Origin: CAZHCG01 sp046484285
GTDB lineage: Bacteria; Myxococcota_A; Polyangia; JAAYKL01
Length of the DNA stretch: 23,479 nt
Assembly: GCA_046484285.1 (NCBI GenBank)
Contig: JAWOBP010000034.1
Location: forward strand, 1 to 23,479
Direction: 5' to 3'
Position numbers and translations under genes: made by a program. Positions 23,379-23,479 of the stretch are shown here, one piece after another. A model generated the notes under the pieces. It had not been told where the DNA came from, ran no database searches, and worked only from the letters and a program-made list of their open reading frames with translations. Numbering within the stretch: position 1 is the stretch's first letter; the number at the start of each line of letters is the position of its first letter.

Positions 23379-23479
23379 ATGGGACATCCAATCAGAATCT
23401 ATCAGCCGGGGATCGTCTACTCGATGGTCTCCAACATCGTCGACCGCCAGTTCATGCTCAAGCCGGACCACCACCCGGA
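23379..23479 (+). CDS. N-terminus of a probable IS200/Y1-type (REP-associated) transposase, cut by window end
   Basis: From the ATG at 23379 the frame stays open to the end and reads MGHPIRIYQPGIVYSMVSNI then VDRQFMLKPDHHP (33 complete residues). The pattern P-x-R-I-x-x-P-G-x-x-Y-x-x-x-x, then a short strand and xRxFxxxPD, is that of the start of Y1 (HUH) transposases of the IS200/REP-associated type, which normally carry HxH and a catalytic tyrosine further on. Those residues lie beyond the window, so the call rests on the N-terminus only. A weak AGGTAG sits just upstream. REP-associated transposases act on palindromes in intergenic DNA, which is notable given the hairpin-rich gaps nearby. 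Confidence 0.5.
   Translation, partial: MGHPIRIYQPGIVYSMVSNIVDRQFMLKPDHHP

Overview
The window is GC-rich, densely coded DNA that fits an anaerobic or facultatively anaerobic member of Myxococcota (the former Deltaproteobacteria). The evidence for this is a ferredoxin-linked 2-oxoacid oxidoreductase operon beside several protein types common in that phylum: an IgGFc-binding-type lipoprotein, a von Willebrand lipoprotein with an Asp/Ser/Thr repeat linker, and a Ser/Thr-kinase-like protein with GYF and AgmX/PglI-type domains. The organism assignment is inference from gene content. No rRNA or tRNA gene was seen.

Layout. 1-762: the distal part of a CRISPR array (11 repeats, 10 spacers, last repeat decayed), with no cas genes in view. 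763-1951: no intact gene; a short tandem repeat, a remnant of a four-helix-bundle protein, then a region packed with short perfect hairpins. 1952-3202 (+): outer-membrane porin of the phosphate-selective O/P type. 3218-10639 (-): a tight ten-gene operon, read from 10639 downward: P-loop ATPase, then 2-oxoacid:ferredoxin oxidoreductase delta, alpha, beta, gamma, then NuoE, NuoF, a NuoG/HoxU-like iron-sulfur protein, a polyferredoxin and a cysteine-rich zinc-ribbon-like protein. The likely role is CoA-dependent oxidation of a 2-oxoacid with electrons exchanged between ferredoxin and NAD(P)H through a NuoEFG-like module that carries no hydrogenase or formate dehydrogenase subunit here. 10714-10980: intergenic repeat DNA. 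10981-13560 (-): a two-gene unit of a pseudokinase/GYF/TM/AgmX-type fusion and an orphan YscJ/FliF-like lipoprotein. 13719-16765 (-): two secreted lipoproteins (VWA and IgGFc-binding type), separated by a repeat/hairpin element. 16920-19037 (+): secreted S9 peptidase, divergent from the IgGFc-type gene. 19236-22904 (+): VWA protein, sensor histidine kinase and OmpR-type response regulator. 22905-23378: hairpin-bearing intergenic DNA. 23379-end (+): the first codons of a probable IS200/Y1-type (REP-associated) transposase.

Most unusual items: the kinase-like protein whose VAIK lysine and HRD catalytic aspartate are both replaced, fused to envelope-type domains and followed by a YscJ/FliF-like lipoprotein that lacks the first ring-building domain; the 2-oxoacid oxidoreductase plus NuoEFG operon without a terminal catalytic module, whose NuoG-like subunit has lost a cluster site; and dispersed hairpin repeats with covarying stems next to a Y1-type transposase gene.
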